This document shows, piece after piece, positions 36,290-49,239 of a stretch of 64,000 bases of DNA. The stretch is from Desmodus rotundus (Eukaryota > Chordata > Mammalia > Chiroptera > Phyllostomidae), in the NCBI RefSeq assembly GCF_022682495.2, contig NC_071391.1:19629680-19693679 (forward strand). The letters are read 5' to 3'. Position 1 is the stretch's first letter. Each line of letters opens with the position of its first letter. Under the pieces are notes generated by a model. It had not been told where the DNA came from. It made no database searches and was given only the letters and a program-made list of their open reading frames with translations. A program made the translations under genes and the position numbers.

Positions 36290-36385
36290 CTTAACCTCGA
36301 AGACTTAGTGAGATAATGCATGTGATGTCCTGGCATCATAGTGGCACATAGCAACTACAAAATAGATGAAGTTATTACATTTATT
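36290..36385 (+). repeat. MIR fragment (3' half)
   Basis: 'agtgagataatgcatgtgat', 'gtggcacatagcaactacaa' and 'aatagatgaagttattacat' match the MIR 3' half. Confidence 0.6.
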
Positions 36386-37515
36386 ACTTGATAGGCTTAT
36401 GGTGCATACTTAAAATGATTAGTACTGGCTTTTGTTCCTCTTTGGACTGTGGTTGCTTCTGACTCACAAGCCCAATATGTCATGACAAAGTAGCATTTAT
36501 GGTAGTTTTTATAGAAGTAGAGTGAATTCCATAGAATCAGATCTATGGTTTGTGTCTACTTATGTCTAAATGCAAGAACCTGCGTTCTTACTCTGTGCTA
36601 TGACACCGGAAAATGTATAGAACACAGCATTTAATCTAACCAAAAGCATGCAATTCCTAAACAGCACTTATACCAGTAGATGACTGAAACACATTTGAGA
36701 CTGGATTCCACAGTGCTTGCTACTCAACTCGACCGAGCACAATTGTTGAAGGCTTGCTCTTTGAAAGAAAGTCAGATACATTATGCATTCCAGGTGGCTT
36801 ACAACTTAATAAGAGGACATATAACAGCACTTTTAGTCAGCAATTTCCTCTTACAAAGACTCTTCAGCTAGGAAAAATTAGAAGATAACTTAATGAATAA
36901 CCATACAAAAGCAATAGAGTTTTAGAATTTCTCCACCCTCTTTAAGGCTGGTGTCCTATTGTTAACTTTCAAGCCTTCCATTTCTCTTTCCTCTTGTTTT
37001 TTTTCTACTTTAGATTATGTGCTCTCTGAAAGTAAAAATAGAGTTCCATTTATTGTTTTTTTTTTAATCTTGGGTACCACGGTAAAGAGAATTAATATCA
37101 GAGATTGTAAGTGACTTGTTACAAAGCTCAACATGATTAAGAATGATCAGATAACAACCTCTGTTTCCGCCTCTGCCTTCCAATGTATTTTGTCAGATAT
37201 TCTTTGCCCTTTCCCAGAAAATAATGTGGGTAGGGTTGTTAGCTTTCTAGTGACAGCAGTCCCATAATTTTCAGGTATTATAACTGTTTTATTTTCAATG
37301 ATTGTAATAAGATTATTTTTCTCTTTCATTCAACCCAAAGCTTTTTTTTAAGCTCCACGAGCTCACATCTGACCAATAGTGAGGAAGGTAGATAGGGTTT
37401 GTTCTCTCTCTCTCTTTTCTCCAACTTACTTTTGTTCCTCTAGCTCTTTCAATGTGAGGGTTAAGAACAAAGTTTTATTTAATTAGAAAATTTTTATTTA
37501 ATTATCACATGCTCA
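36386..37515. other. Anonymous DNA
   Basis: No gene or recognised repeat. Confidence 0.5.
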
Positions 37516-37519
37516 TTAT

Positions 37520-38180
37520 AGGTCTTTCTTGGCTGTCAAATGCCCTCTGTCATGCCAAATGAGTCCCTTTGGTGCATGCCTCTGGGACCTTCTCTGTGGG
37601 GTATATCCCTTTGCTCCATTAGAGGATGTAGGCAATAGACATCCCTACACATTTCTTGCAAATCCACTTGGCTCCTGCCTCCCAGCTGTGCCCCTTAGTG
37701 AACACAGTCAGAAGCCACCTTCTGGGGAGTCCTTCCCAGATGATTCAGGCTCAGCTACTTTTTTGCAGTGCCCCCCCACCAAATCTTGGAAACATCTATG
37801 CACACTGGCCCTGCAAATCAGTGCAAGGGTGGTCTGGTCCTACTACAGCCTTGTCTCCAAAAGCCACCAGAAGAGCTCCAGACACTCCCTCCGGCAGACT
37901 TCCCCTGGGTAGAGTCAGGTACTAACCAGCATCTTTTCCCCAAAATTTACATTCACAACAAACTATCCAGAACAATTGTTATCTGTGTTCAGGGAACAAC
38001 AAACACTCTGGAGTCTCTAAGTTCCCATATTTTGGAAAACTTCTGTTGTTACAGTAAAATGCCTAAGTCCCCTCTTATGAAAAGGCCTCTCCCACTCTCT
38101 CTAAGGAGTGTTTTGCTGTTCTTTTGCCTGCCTAGGAGATGGGAAGTATGTTCATCTCTTGCCTGTTAAAGGGAAAAAAT
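37520..38180 (+). other. Unassigned GC-richer block with overlapping open frames
   Basis: The base composition shifts clearly toward C and G relative to both flanks. Three open frames overlap on the plus strand in different phases (37529-37912, 37656-37925, 37768-38169; 127, 89 and 133 codons). None shows a domain I recognise, and no start context, splice pair or poly(A) signal decides between them. A short exon of a real gene would not be open in several phases, so a worn LTR or other repeat is the more likely source. Confidence 0.35.
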
Positions 38181-39965
38181 TTCATAGTGCTTTTTACTCC
38201 TACAAATTCACTTCAAAGAAATTTCCCATTCAATGAATTTCTAGCCTTTCTCATGGGCTGTTGAGGCAACCGTTGCTAGCACAATATAGCTATATCTTAA
38301 CAAACCCTAAAAAGATGTACACCATTCTTCTCTTTAGAATATATAGGTACTTTTTACCTATTTTTTCAAACTTGAAGCTTCAGTTAAAACCCCTAGAAAA
38401 CAGGGATTGTTCTATTTAACAAACTGGTATAGCTGTTCATTATTTTCCTGGATTTCAAAGTCTGGTAACAATAGAATTCTTCCTTTAAAAAGTCAGCATG
38501 ACTTGGTACTCTGGGCATGACAAAAATACATAGGGTCTTAAGAATAATAGGAATGGTTTTAATGAGAAATCTACTAAGCCTGGAAAGGTCTAGAAACTAG
38601 ATTTTTGGGGTCAGATACCAGAAAGGCAGTAACTCAGGCTAGTGTACCCAAAGCAGATAGTGAGACAAGTGCACACCGAAGAGGAGAGGGGAGCCTTGGC
38701 AGTGAAACAGATGTCAAACAAGGCAGTCATTTCACGCAAGGTCTCTGGGAACGTGACTCTGACCTGACCCACAACAGGCCAGTGGGGTACTGGAGTGTGA
38801 GTTGTCAAAGTTGTCACATACAACGTAGTATTACCAGGCTGGTCAATCACTGGCTAATCTACAGAGGGAGGCAAAAGACTTCCAGGCATTTCTAGCTCTC
38901 TGTTCACCATAGATTTTAGGTGATCTAGTCAAACCCCTACAGTACTACTGGATATAATATGGGAAGGCTAAAAACAAACAAACAAACAAAAGCCCAGAAA
39001 ATCATCTCTTTCTTTTGTTCTACTTGTTATTTGATTTACAATGAACATAGTTATAGAAGGGATGAAATAAAAAAGAGACTGGATGTAATATATTGTAATA
39101 TTGGGAGTTTGATAGATATCCTATTATGATATTGGCAACTGTAAATACCTTTCATGGGAACTTTCCACTGTGAATTAGGGCCAAACAGGGACATCATGGT
39201 GATGGGGCCACTCTCATCATGTCCTCTGTAATGCTGACACCAAAAATCTACATTATTCAAAAGACTAATAATCAGCTACAGCCGCTAGAAGGAAAATCTC
39301 AGTACTAACATCATGTTGAAAAAAATCTGGATAAATTATAAGCTGTGGTTTTGAAGGTACCAAGAGCTACGAGAGATCATCATGGTTGGTCAGACAAGGG
39401 GATTTTTTTCATTGTTAGGCCATGCAAAACGTATAGGGAAGAGGATGACCTGAGTAATAGAAGTGAATCAATCAGCTTGCACAGAGCTAGGAAAAGAAGA
39501 GTGAGTAGTTGTTGGTGGAAAGAAGGGTCAAAGGAGAAATAAAAACAAAATGTAGGTCAGAGTCTTTTATTATTTTTAGAAGGTTAGATGGTTATTTCTG
39601 CAGCCAGTGAAGGACCAACAGACCATTGCATCAATTTGATTTAGGAAGTAGACTGAACTGTCAATGAAATACCTAGACATGACTAGGCATCCAAGTTACT
39701 ATATCAAAGTTAAAGTTTACCGAAGTTAAAATACTGATGCTATCATGTGAGCAATGACTGTCCCATATCCAATTTGATCATATAAAAAGTGATTTAGAAA
39801 TTAATGGTATAGTATCTGATTTCTACAGTTGGGATTGTAATGTCTTTGGGGGGGAAGATGAGAGAATGTTGTACATTCACAGCTGTGAAATCAAACTTGC
39901 ATGCTACAGCAGTACGTATCCCAGTTCAGAATACTTTTCAAAAAAAGAAGACGGGAAAAATGTGT
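38181..39965. other. Anonymous DNA
   Basis: An (AAAC)n run lies at 38971-38989. Around 38590-38900 is again GC-richer, with opposed frames (38605-38895 plus, 38611-38850 minus). No gene can be supported. Confidence 0.4.
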
Positions 39966-39969
39966 GTTA

Positions 39970-40135
39970 AAGTGTAAAGACACTAAGTTAGGACTCAGTA
40001 ATATTAGCTCTGCTATTAACAAGCTATGTGGACCACCTCTTGGACCTTCAATTCCCCTCTCTGTAAAACGAGGCTGTAGAATGAACTCAACTCCTAAGTC
40101 CTTCCTCATGCTATCATTCTGGGTGGAGAGGAGGC
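39970..40135 (+). repeat. MIR SINE
   Basis: 'taagttaggactcagtaata', 'ttagctctgctattaacaag', 'cttcaattcccctctctgta' and 'aaacgaggctgtagaatgaa' match MIR. The opposed frames at 39891-40197 are chance. Confidence 0.65.
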
Positions 40136-41370
40136 CTTTACGTGATGGAAAGATAAATGGTAAGGAGTACATTTCTTGTAACATCCAGACTAATTAGAGG
40201 TGAGTTAACAAGACCAAAAATTTGTGGCTCATTAATGATCACAAGACTGGAAACTGTGCAGTTCATTATCTTTTTCCTTTTCATCTTTTTTGAAAAGTGT
40301 TTAATTTTCTCCTTGAGAACCCATATGAGAATAATTTATATTAAGATGTTGTCATTACAGTTAATGGACCTAATGAAGTAGAACCAGGCTCCAGATTTCA
40401 CTTTTGATGCAGATAATTGATCCTATGAAATGTTTAAACGTATGAGAACGACAAACGTTTAGAAGTCACTTCTTGTCCGCATTTTATGTGTTTACAATGC
40501 CTACAATCTGAAAGCCTTTGATGATAATTTTAGCTATTTACCTAGTAACTTTCCTATCCTTTAGTCTAAATACATCACTGATTTTCTTAAGACAACATGC
40601 AAAAATGATTGAGAACATTTTACATTTCTAGAAGAAACAAAGAGGATTCTTCACAGTTTCTCTTGTAATTAATTGAGAATCCAATGAGAACATATGTTTG
40701 TGTGGCATTTACAATAGGAAAATGTTAAAAGAAATAGATTCATTTACACCTGTAGCAATGTGGTGTGATTGAAAGCAGAATGTCTTCTGCAATGTTGAGC
40801 AAAAGAAAATTAAGAAGCGATTCTATTTCAAATGAAGTCTGTTTGGCAACCTTTAATTCATAATGAACTGGTGTGTCATTAATTACATAGTACTAACCAT
40901 GAAATTACAGGTAAATGTATTTATTTTTTATTCCTCAGAATGCTAAGCAAGGAAAACTCACCATACATGCTAATTACTTTTGAATCCACTAAATATAATT
41001 CCTATATGAAAGGTGGAACCTGTAATTACCAAGTACTTAGTGGTTAACAAGCATACAGTCCTCGGACTGAAGAAACAAGCTACAGTGCTAATAGCAGGAT
41101 TTTGAAGTCAAGCTTGTGTTTGAACCTTTGAACCTTGCTTTTACCACTTAAGATGGTTGTCCTTCTCATCAGCACAAATAGAGTCGTATCAATTGAATAG
41201 GGCAATCTGTTCATTTATCCTCCATCTACATTACATGGGAGGAGATACCTACAGTTTTGCTCTGTTCCCAGAGCATATCACACTGCCTTTGCTTTGATAA
41301 TTCTATTTCCTTTATCTGATAGGATACTTACATTTTTCTCCAGATGTTTAATTCCATGGGATTCTTCAAG
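40136..41370. other. Anonymous DNA
   Basis: No gene or recognised repeat. Confidence 0.5.
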
Positions 41371-41378
41371 ATCTAGAT

Positions 41379-41597
41379 ATCAGGGGTCAGCAAAGTATGA
41401 CCACTGGGGCACCTCTGCCCCTCTCTCTGGTTTTGTTTTATTGGAACACAGCCAGGCCCTTGTGTTTTTGTATTGTCGATACAGCTGTTCGTGCACTACA
41501 ATGGTAGACTTGAATAGTTCTGACCCGAACCTCATGGCCCACAAAGACTAGAATAGTTTTACTATCTGACCTGAACAGAAAAAGTTTGACAACCTTG
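41379..41597 (+). mobile_element. hAT-type (MER) nonautonomous element, plus orientation
   Basis: The start 'caggggtcagcaaagtatga' and end 'aaaagtttgacaaccttg' are the known inverted ends. The interior carries 'ttttattggaacacagccag', 'tgtattgtcgatacagctgt', 'gcactacaatggtagacttg' and 'ggcccacaaagactagaata', a very common placental hAT family. Flanks atctagat (41371-41378) and atctagag (41598-41605) agree at 7 of 8, a decayed target duplication. The frame 41294-41551 crosses it and is not a gene. Confidence 0.82.
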
Positions 41598-43685
41598 ATC
41601 TAGAGAAAGTCTCATTTTTTCTATGCTGCCTGCCCTGTCCAACAGCAAGCTTGTTTCGATATTCTTTGCATTACAGTTTAACAAAAGTTCACATGAATAC
41701 AGGGAATTGGAGATTCAATTTTAGTTCTCTTTTTTTTTAATTTCCCCTTTGTTTAACATAATACCTGACACTCAAATATTTTTTGCTTGGATTTAAAAGT
41801 AAATTATTGAATGTAAAATCTCCTAAAAGTAATACATAGGTCGGATGACACTGCAGTTAGAATATGAATTCCTTTTTTAAGTTTATGGAAAATGACGTAT
41901 CCACAATCCAATCTCAGAATAAAAGGGCGTGCAGAAAGCTAATTTGTGCTTATTTCTCAGAACAAGAGGGTGGATCTCTGATCATGGGAGAAAGGAGTCC
42001 AATGGGTAGTTTTATCAAAAACTCTATGGGCTTCATATCTTGTGGGACCTACTCCAGGATGGTTACACACTTGTGTGTACAATGCAGGGGATTATGTATT
42101 CAGTTGGCCTCAAATTAGATTCAGAGACAAGATTTTTTCCAGCCTATCAACCCCATGCTTTCTGGTCTTTTAACTTTAATCTCCCCTGAATACTAAGGAG
42201 CCACTATTCCAAATATGGCTGATTATTAACTCTATGTTATCATTCAGAATATATACCACCTCTATTTAAATTGTTTCTAACTTAGAGCATTTTATCTTTG
42301 AAAGCAATATATGTGAAATAGAATCTTGAGTTATAAAACTGAGATTATTTATTTCTTAAAAACATCTATTTATCAAAGAATAACCTTCATGTTGTTCATT
42401 ACAAATATTAAATTAGCATGTTGTGTGACAGATAAAAACATTACCTGGCCTGATTACTAATAGACAGAACTGTCTTTCTGTCAGGTCACCACGGCGTGAT
42501 GTAAAAAATATGTTCCCAAACTGGTTTCACAGTCAGATTTTGATTTTCTTACCTTACATTTTCTGACTAAACAATGTCAAGGTCAAGAAATGTTTTGTAG
42601 ACATTTAAAATCCCTTTTAGCTTTATTTTTACTTTTACCTCTGAAGGTATTCTGACTTTACTCTTTTCTAGTTCTTAAAATAGTGACCACAACTGTGTTT
42701 CTATCTTTTAAGGATTTGCAAACGTATTTCAAGTCTGTCCTTTCATTTCTGTCAATAAATCAGGCCAGCGTTAATGCCATTTTTTTCTCTTGAATATCTG
42801 CTATGAGAGGTTTACCTCATGTGCCTGCTACCATTTGTGTGCCTTCCCCTCGTACAACATTCCCCTTCCCTAATTCCCGGGGCATGATGCTCACACCATA
42901 TTGTATGGATACCTCAGACTACAGACAACATCAGAAGTGAATCATGGGTGTCCAAACTCAATTGCCATAGAAATGGGGGTGATGATCCAGAACATGTATC
43001 ATTCATGCACTGAGAGCAACAGGAGTCAGAACACGGAATCTGTGCAGTCACCGAGCTCCTAGACAGCTACTGTGCCGTCAGTGGTTCCCTGCTTCGTTTA
43101 TTGGCACCTACTTCGAAAGCAATACCATTTCTTAGGTGCTACCTGGGCTAATTTTTTAAGAGCTGAGAACTAGTAACTAGTAACATATAGATGTACAGTT
43201 CTATAACTAAAAATTCTTTAGAAATAGGGAAGGTTGTTATGCCAGTGGTAACCGTACCGTGAGTGAGTGTTAATTTATGTAGGCTGTTGCTCTTCAGTCT
43301 CATTTTCTTCTTATAAAGCACACCTTGGCCCTGTTGGAGGAATTACCTCCCCATCAATTGTGCTTTGTGTTTCTGAGTCTAGCAATCAAGTAGTCCTAGC
43401 CAGGGATCCAGAAGAATATGGCCCAAGCCAGTTCAATGATACTCTCTCTCAACTTTGAAAACTTAAAGAGTGAGTTTTGAGACAATTATTTAAAAATACC
43501 CCAGGGCTGACCTACCCCTGAAAAGACAGTCCTTTAGCCCATGTACCTGGATCACCTGGTCTACCCAAAGGTCGTACTCTACTGTCTTATTTCAACTGTG
43601 AGCCACATTACAACCTTCCCATGAATTTCCTTTTTGACCTAAAGATCCACAGAGTAGGTTTCTTTCTCTTGAAAACAGTGTACCT
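41598..43685. other. Anonymous DNA
   Basis: No gene or confidently recognised repeat. The frame at 41864-42118 has no recognisable domain. Confidence 0.45.
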
Positions 43686-43689
43686 ATTT

Positions 43690-43863
43690 ACATGTTCTCA
43701 AACTTGGCTATGCATTAAAACAACCTGGAGAGTTTAAAAGCTCACCTTTCCCTGGCTGTCGCCCAGACAATTATAAAAGAATATCTGAAGGAGTGGACCC
43801 AGACATTAAAACTTTACAAGCTCCTCGAGGATCCTGTCCTGCAGCCAAGACTGAGAACCACTG
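43690..43863. repeat. MER5A (hAT-Charlie) element
   Basis: 'tgttctcaaacttggctatg', 'cattaaaacaacctggagag', 'ttaaaagctcacc', 'gaatatctgaaggagtggac' and 'gccaagactgagaaccactg' follow MER5A end to end. Noncoding relic. Confidence 0.8.
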
Positions 43864-43884
43864 GCTACATCTGTACCAATAGCC

Positions 43885-43990
43885 GCTGTTTTATAGCGCG
43901 CTTGCCAAGCGCCAAGTATGTAATCTCGGCATTGCCTTACAACAACTTGAGGACGTAGGTATTATTTTCATTTCATAATAGGAAAATCAT
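43885..43990 (-). repeat. MIR fragment
   Basis: 'cttgccaagcgccaagtatg', 'cattgccttacaacaacttg' and 'aggacgtaggtattattttc' are the reverse-strand MIR 3' half. It retains several CpGs. Confidence 0.6.
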
Positions 43991-44860
43991 AGAATCATAG
44001 GATCATAGAAATGTTAAATAAAGATGTAATTCATTTATGACTTGAATTGCTCGTGTAGTACTACTTATAACCACTACTTTAACCAAAACTTAAGAAAATG
44101 GGGTTAATCAACTTAGAGCTGAATTTAAACTCAGTGATTTCTAATGTTTTCATAGAAATGAAATGGTGGTTTCCCCAAAAAATGTCCTATGTGAAAAAAT
44201 AAATTTATATTCATAAAGTAAGAGTAAATCAGAGAATAAATACCTGCTCAGATCCCTCTTGCCTCTTGCAATTCCTGCACAGGCTGAGGATCTCAGGTCC
44301 CGGTAGATCGCACCAATGTTTTCAGGGGAAAAAAAAAAGAACTCAAGCCAAGGTAGTCCATATGAAAATCACTTGAGCTTGCTCTATGCACTTTCTCCCA
44401 CTTGTTCTGGTCCTCAAATTCCCATCCCTGTCTCCTAAATTGAGCAAGAGGTTTGAGTTCTGCTTGGGACTCCATTTCACTCCTACAGCCTGGAAATGAC
44501 TCCAGGTAAAAACTTTATAATCATAGGGCTCACCATGTCTTTCCTTTATTTTGGGGACTACAAATTTGCGTTGCTGTTTCCTACTGTCTAGAAACAGATT
44601 TTGCGTATATTCGGTATGGTATGACAAGGATTTTTGTTTGTTTTGCTTTGATGAGATTATAGTTCCCGTAGCAGTTAATTCTTCATGGCAGCATCATAAA
44701 TTTGTCCAACTTCCTCTCCCCTTCCCTCCGTCTTCCTTATTTATATCAAAAGATACTGGTTAATAACAACTTTAATTAATGCATAAATGGAAAATAAAGT
44801 CTAAACTACTTCATATTATGTAATCTTAACCACTAAGAGATTTTATTTAAATTGTAAATT
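43991..44860. other. Anonymous DNA
   Basis: No gene is seen. Frames at 44293-44627 minus and 44551-44763 plus have no recognisable product. Confidence 0.45.
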
Positions 44861-44862
44861 GG

Positions 44863-44962
44863 GTAGGATTGAAGGTCGAAGGTAGGGGTAGTTGGGGTGG
44901 GGGAGGAGGGTTGGGGGAAAGTGGAGACAGCTATACTTAAACAATAATAAAAATTATAGATT
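44863..44962 (+). mobile_element. Bat-type L1 3' end, very short
   Basis: 'gtagttggggtgggggagga' then 'agtggagacagctatactta' and 'aacaataataaaaattatag' match the 3' terminus of the L1 at 17.3 kb. Only about 100 bp remain, a strongly 5' truncated insertion. Confidence 0.75.
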
Positions 44963-45825
44963 TTTTATATATTTTGGTCACATGTAAATGAAGTCATAGA
45001 ACATACACACAACAGCAATAAATCCAAGCTTCTCCCAGAGGAGAATTCAGGTTAAATAATTAAAGAATACCATGATAGAACTGCTATATATTTGGACAGA
45101 CAATTTTAATCATTAAATTTTTCTAATTGCATAAGTTATTTCAAGAAAAAGGTAAAGAAGATCAAATCCAAGCAAGTAGAAGATCCAACTTTACTAATGG
45201 ATCATTCATATGATAGATGTGGTGTGGAAATCATAGACGTGTAAGGACGGAAAAGGAGAGTTAACATGTGGAGGTCTATTGTTATCACAATGAAGAATTT
45301 CACCAACCTCTACTCCCACATAGAAGATGTCTGTGAAGTGAAAAGTACACAGAAGGAGAGAACATGCATTATTGTACATGGATGTGCCACTAATTGGACA
45401 CACCAAGAAAAAAGAGTGGTTCTTGAAAAACACTATATAGATAACCTATGGTAAGTCAGATAGATAAAAAAAGGAAAAAAAACACACTTTTTTTAAAAGG
45501 AAGAACTTGGTACACATATAACTGATATTTTTAAATTATAAGAAAATGTATCACCCACATTCCTTCACCTATCATTCTTCTTAACCGTATTCAGACAGTA
45601 TTTCATTCATTTCATGCCACAAACTGTTGCCATAACAAATAATAATCACCTCCAAGCTTCCAAGTCCAATGGTCATTTTTAGTCCTTATCTAAAAGATGG
45701 CTGGACAATATTTAACACAGTCAATCACAATTTTCTTTTCAAAATAATTGCTTTGCTTCTAAAACTATAAGCATTTCTATTTCTACTCTTACTTCACTCA
45801 ATATCTATTCACGTGGTTCCTTCTC
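44963..45825. other. Anonymous DNA
   Basis: No gene or recognised repeat. Confidence 0.5.
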
Positions 45826-45829
45826 ATCC

Positions 45830-46920
45830 TTCTCCTCGTCCTCTGGGTGTTTTCTAATCCAGCACTCAGGCTTGTGCTGCTTCTGTTCTCTGTCTATCCT
45901 CCACAAGTGAACATAACCAGTCTGCTCACTAAATGTATAGCCAGTTGAATCTCAAGACTATCTCTGTGTCAGAATGCTGCCTTGAACTCCAGACTGTCTA
46001 TTCTACTGTCTACTATATGTCTTCATTTGGACATTAAGCATCGTAAAGTTAACATTCAAACAAAATTCATAACTCCTCCGACCTTGTTTGTTTCTTTTTA
46101 TCATTCCTCACTACAATAAATTTTTCCAGTTTTTCAGGAAAAGAATGTTGTCATGACTCTTGATTCCTTTCTTAGCTTCACAACCCAGATCTACTTCATC
46201 AGTAAATCTCATTTGGGGGATGTATCCCAACTGGAAATTCATGTAACTCTTTCATTGCCAGCACCCTGAACCTACTCTGGACAGTTACAGTAATGTCCTC
46301 ACTAGTGTCCTTGTTGTGACTGCTTCACTCAAAGGTATGTTCTCCACACAAGGTCAACATTGTTCATTGAAAAGTGAGTTTCCTGTCATGTCACAACCCT
46401 GCTCAAAATCTACCAATGGCAGTCCATTATACTTAGACAACGATGAATCATAACGCAGGCCCCTTGGTTACTCTTGGACTTCATCTTCCAACACTCTGCA
46501 TCGCCGACCCTCTGTGCCAGCCACACTGACTTTCTTCCTGTTCTTCCACTATGATAAATACAGCAGTAGGTTTCCGCATTAGAACCTCTGTGTCTGAAGT
46601 TTCCTCTCCCTGTTCTTTCCCAAGACAGTCAGAAGATGTGTTCCTTTTATTCTATATGTTTAAATGTAACTTCCCCAAAGAGAGTTTTCCTAGCCTCGCC
46701 ACTTTAATAAACACCTTTTATGCCCACCCATTTTGTGCTTCCTAATATTGATCATTGCCTAAAACTACTATATTTGTTTGTTAGTGTAGTATACTTTAAT
46801 TGCCTGTATTTCATTTTAGAATATAAATTCCATAAGGTCAATGTCTTATTTTGTTTTGTCCATTGTTATGTCCACATTGTCTAGAAAAGATTCACTAAAT
46901 ATTTTCTAAAAAGTTGGATA
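45830..46920 (+). repeat. L2 LINE, long 3' segment
   Basis: The block order is that of L2 over about 1.1 kb: 'ctgccttgaactccagactg', 'ttcaaacaaaattcataact', 'catgactcttgattcctttc', 'tgcttcactcaaaggtatgt', 'catgtcacaaccctgctcaa', 'atctaccaatggcagtccat', 'ccagccacactgactttctt', 'catgataaata'-like, 'cttccccaaagagagttttc' and 'ataaattccataaggtcaat'. This covers the end of the L2 reverse-transcriptase ORF region and the 3' UTR. Stops and indels throughout make it noncoding, and the 64-codon frame at 46551-46745 lies within it. Confidence 0.8.
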
Positions 46921-47024
46921 GAAGAAAAAAAATGTCAAGAGAATATATACATTGTCAAATTGACTCAATAATAAATAAAAAATTTAATAAAGAAAAAAAA
47001 TTGAAATATATTGATTTTACAATC

Positions 47025-47248
47025 CAGGAGTGGACATATTTTCTGTAAGAAAACAGATAGTAAATATTTTTGGAAAATTTGGAAGCATATGGTGTCTGTT
47101 GCAATTACTCAATACTGCCTTTGTGGTATGAAAACAGTCATAGAAAACAAATGTAAATAAATGAGCATGGCTGTATTCCAGTAAAACTTTATTTACAAGA
47201 ATATGGGCCAAATTTGTCTTGCAGGCTGCAGTCTACCAGGCACTGCTG
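47025..47248 (-). repeat. hAT-type (MER) element, same family as 41.4 kb, inverted
   Basis: 'ttttctgtaagaaaacagat', 'agtaaatatttttggaaaat', 'aaatgagcatggctgtattc' and 'cagtaaaactttatttacaa' are the reverse complement of the 41.4 kb family. More diverged, with no clear target duplication. Confidence 0.75.
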
Positions 47249-47257
47249 TCGTAAGGA

Positions 47258-47305
47258 TATCTATCTATTATCTTTCATCTATCTATCCATCTACCTACCT
47301 ACTTA
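47258..47305. repeat. (ATCT)n/(ACCT)n microsatellite
   Basis: Tetranucleotide units with several interruptions. Confidence 0.85.
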
Positions 47306-48285
47306 GCTTCTCTAGATCTCTGTCTCTAGGCCTATATCTGTATGTAAACTCTGTGACAGATAAACTATATTAATATTTTTAGTAAACTTTTTTCAAACCC
47401 TCATGAAACAGCAAATGTCTATTTATTTATATAATCTTTACTAAGGAATACAAAAGAAAAATATACATTCAAATTTATTTAATGAGGCTGGTATAACCTT
47501 CATACTAATCCCAGGCAAACATAGCTTGATAAGAAAAGCTATAACCCAATATTATTTATAAATATGATACAAAAATGTGAAATAAACCATGAGCTAATTA
47601 AATTAAGTGATATACAAAATCATTACAGCCAACTAGGGTTTATTCCAAGCATATGACTATGACATATTTTTAAGAAGATAAAAATGTATTTAACCACCTT
47701 AATGGATTTTAACATGAACTATGATCATCTTAATAGGTGCTAGAAAGCCACTCATTCATGATTTTAAAAAAATGTTTAGCAAGGAAGAAATAAAGTTAAA
47801 TAAAAGGACAATACGATTACAATTTTAATATTTCTCTAAGGGATCTATTGGGTTATTCATGGAAGAGTAATCTCAAACAGATGATCAATATATGAAAAGA
47901 TGATAAACCTCAATGATTACGGAAATGCAAAATAACAATCATGAAAATAAATAATAGCTAACTGTGAATTGTGTGGTAGGCCTGCTGTAAGTACTTCATA
48001 TCATAAATCCACTCAGTACATTTAAACATATCTTATACCCTTAAACCGTTAATTAGATACAATGTTTCCCCAGAAATTGAAATGAATAATAAACCAAGAA
48101 GTTGAATAGGAAAACAATTTTTTTTAATCCATGAGATATGGCTTTGTGGCCAAAGCTGGCTTTTAAATGTTCTCCAGTGCTTGATGTATAAAGAAGAATG
48201 TTTCAAATAGTAGAAGACAGATTCAAATAGTAACATCAATTGTTAGTAGCCTGGTCTTTCGTGTTGAAAAGGCCTGACTACTGCT
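47306..48285. other. Anonymous AT-rich DNA
   Basis: No gene or recognised repeat. Confidence 0.5.
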
Positions 48286-48289
48286 TACT

Positions 48290-48390
48290 GCTTGTACTAA
48301 TTCCCTACTGCTACAATAACAAACTATCGCAAGCTTAGTGACTTAAACATCACAAATGTATTCTCTTATGGTTGGGGAGGGAGACAGGCC
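48290..48390 (+). repeat. Start of an ancient placental repeat (6.63 kb family)
   Basis: 'aattccctactgctacaata', 'aactatcgcaagcttagtga' and 'cacaaatgtattctcttatg' match the first 100 bp of the family seen at 6632 and 29035. Confidence 0.6.
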
Positions 48391-48789
48391 TACATTTTAG
48401 AGTGGCTACTAGACATAGCTAGAGAATGTGCTTGAAGGTTTTTAAGTTCTTCTCATTGTAAGCCAAAAAAGAAAGAAAATTAAAAGCTTGCGGATTGAAG
48501 ATGAAATGGACAAAGATATTCCACAATTCAGAAATGAGATTACAGGGAGTTAAATATCTGTGTGAAAGTAGTAAAGAGAGCCAATGACAACTGAGCTTTA
48601 AAAAATGTCACTTTCTACTTCACTGAACTATTGTGTTTCAGTAGCTTTGCTTTTCTATACCCATTCATTTGTGACTTTGCCTTCCCTGACCATTTTCATC
48701 AAAATTCTGGAGATCATAGGAGGAAGATACATGCAAAAAAGGACATGAATTTTCTGAACTGTTCTATGCTGAAGAATTTTACTGGGCAC

Positions 48790-48990
48790 TTTACAAAATT
48801 TTTGCCAGAAAATTATTCATTGTATCCTTATCAAATGGTAATATTGAAATGTTTTAAAGATGAGAAGACTAAAGTATAGAAAGATCAAGTCCCTTGTTCT
48901 GTACCACACAGCTCTGAAAGGTGGGAACCGGAACTGTAATTTACCACTGACTGCTTTCTAAGCCTACACACTACCCACTGCATCAACATT
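48790..48990 (-). repeat. MIR SINE
   Basis: 'ttaaagatgagaagactaaa', 'gatcaagtcccttgttctgt', 'accacacagctctgaaaggt' and 'gtgggaaccggaactgtaat' follow the reverse-strand MIR. Confidence 0.7.
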
Positions 48991-49057
48991 TCTATACATA
49001 GATAACTTTATATTCAATGCATTTATTGAGAAAAATTTATATATCGCGTTCTTTATT

Positions 49058-49234
49058 CAGAAGTTCTCAACCAGGGTGGCCATTAGCAATGTCTGGAGGT
49101 AGTTTTGGTTATCACAGGTGAGAGAGATTGGGAAAGCCGGTGGCATCTAGTAGGTAAAGACCAGGGATGGAGCTAAACAAACCACACTACCAGCAAGAGC
49201 TCAAATTATCTAAACATCGAAGTTACACTGAGTA
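49058..49234 (+). repeat. MER20 (hAT-Charlie) element
   Basis: 'cagaagttctcaaccagggt', 'ggccattagcaatgtctgga', 'ggtagttttggttatcacag', 'ggtggcatctagtaggtaaa' and 'gaccagggatggagctaaac' are MER20 in order. Noncoding. MER20 copies are known elsewhere to have been co-opted as regulatory DNA, but nothing here shows that. Confidence 0.8.
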
Positions 49235-49239
49235 AAAGA

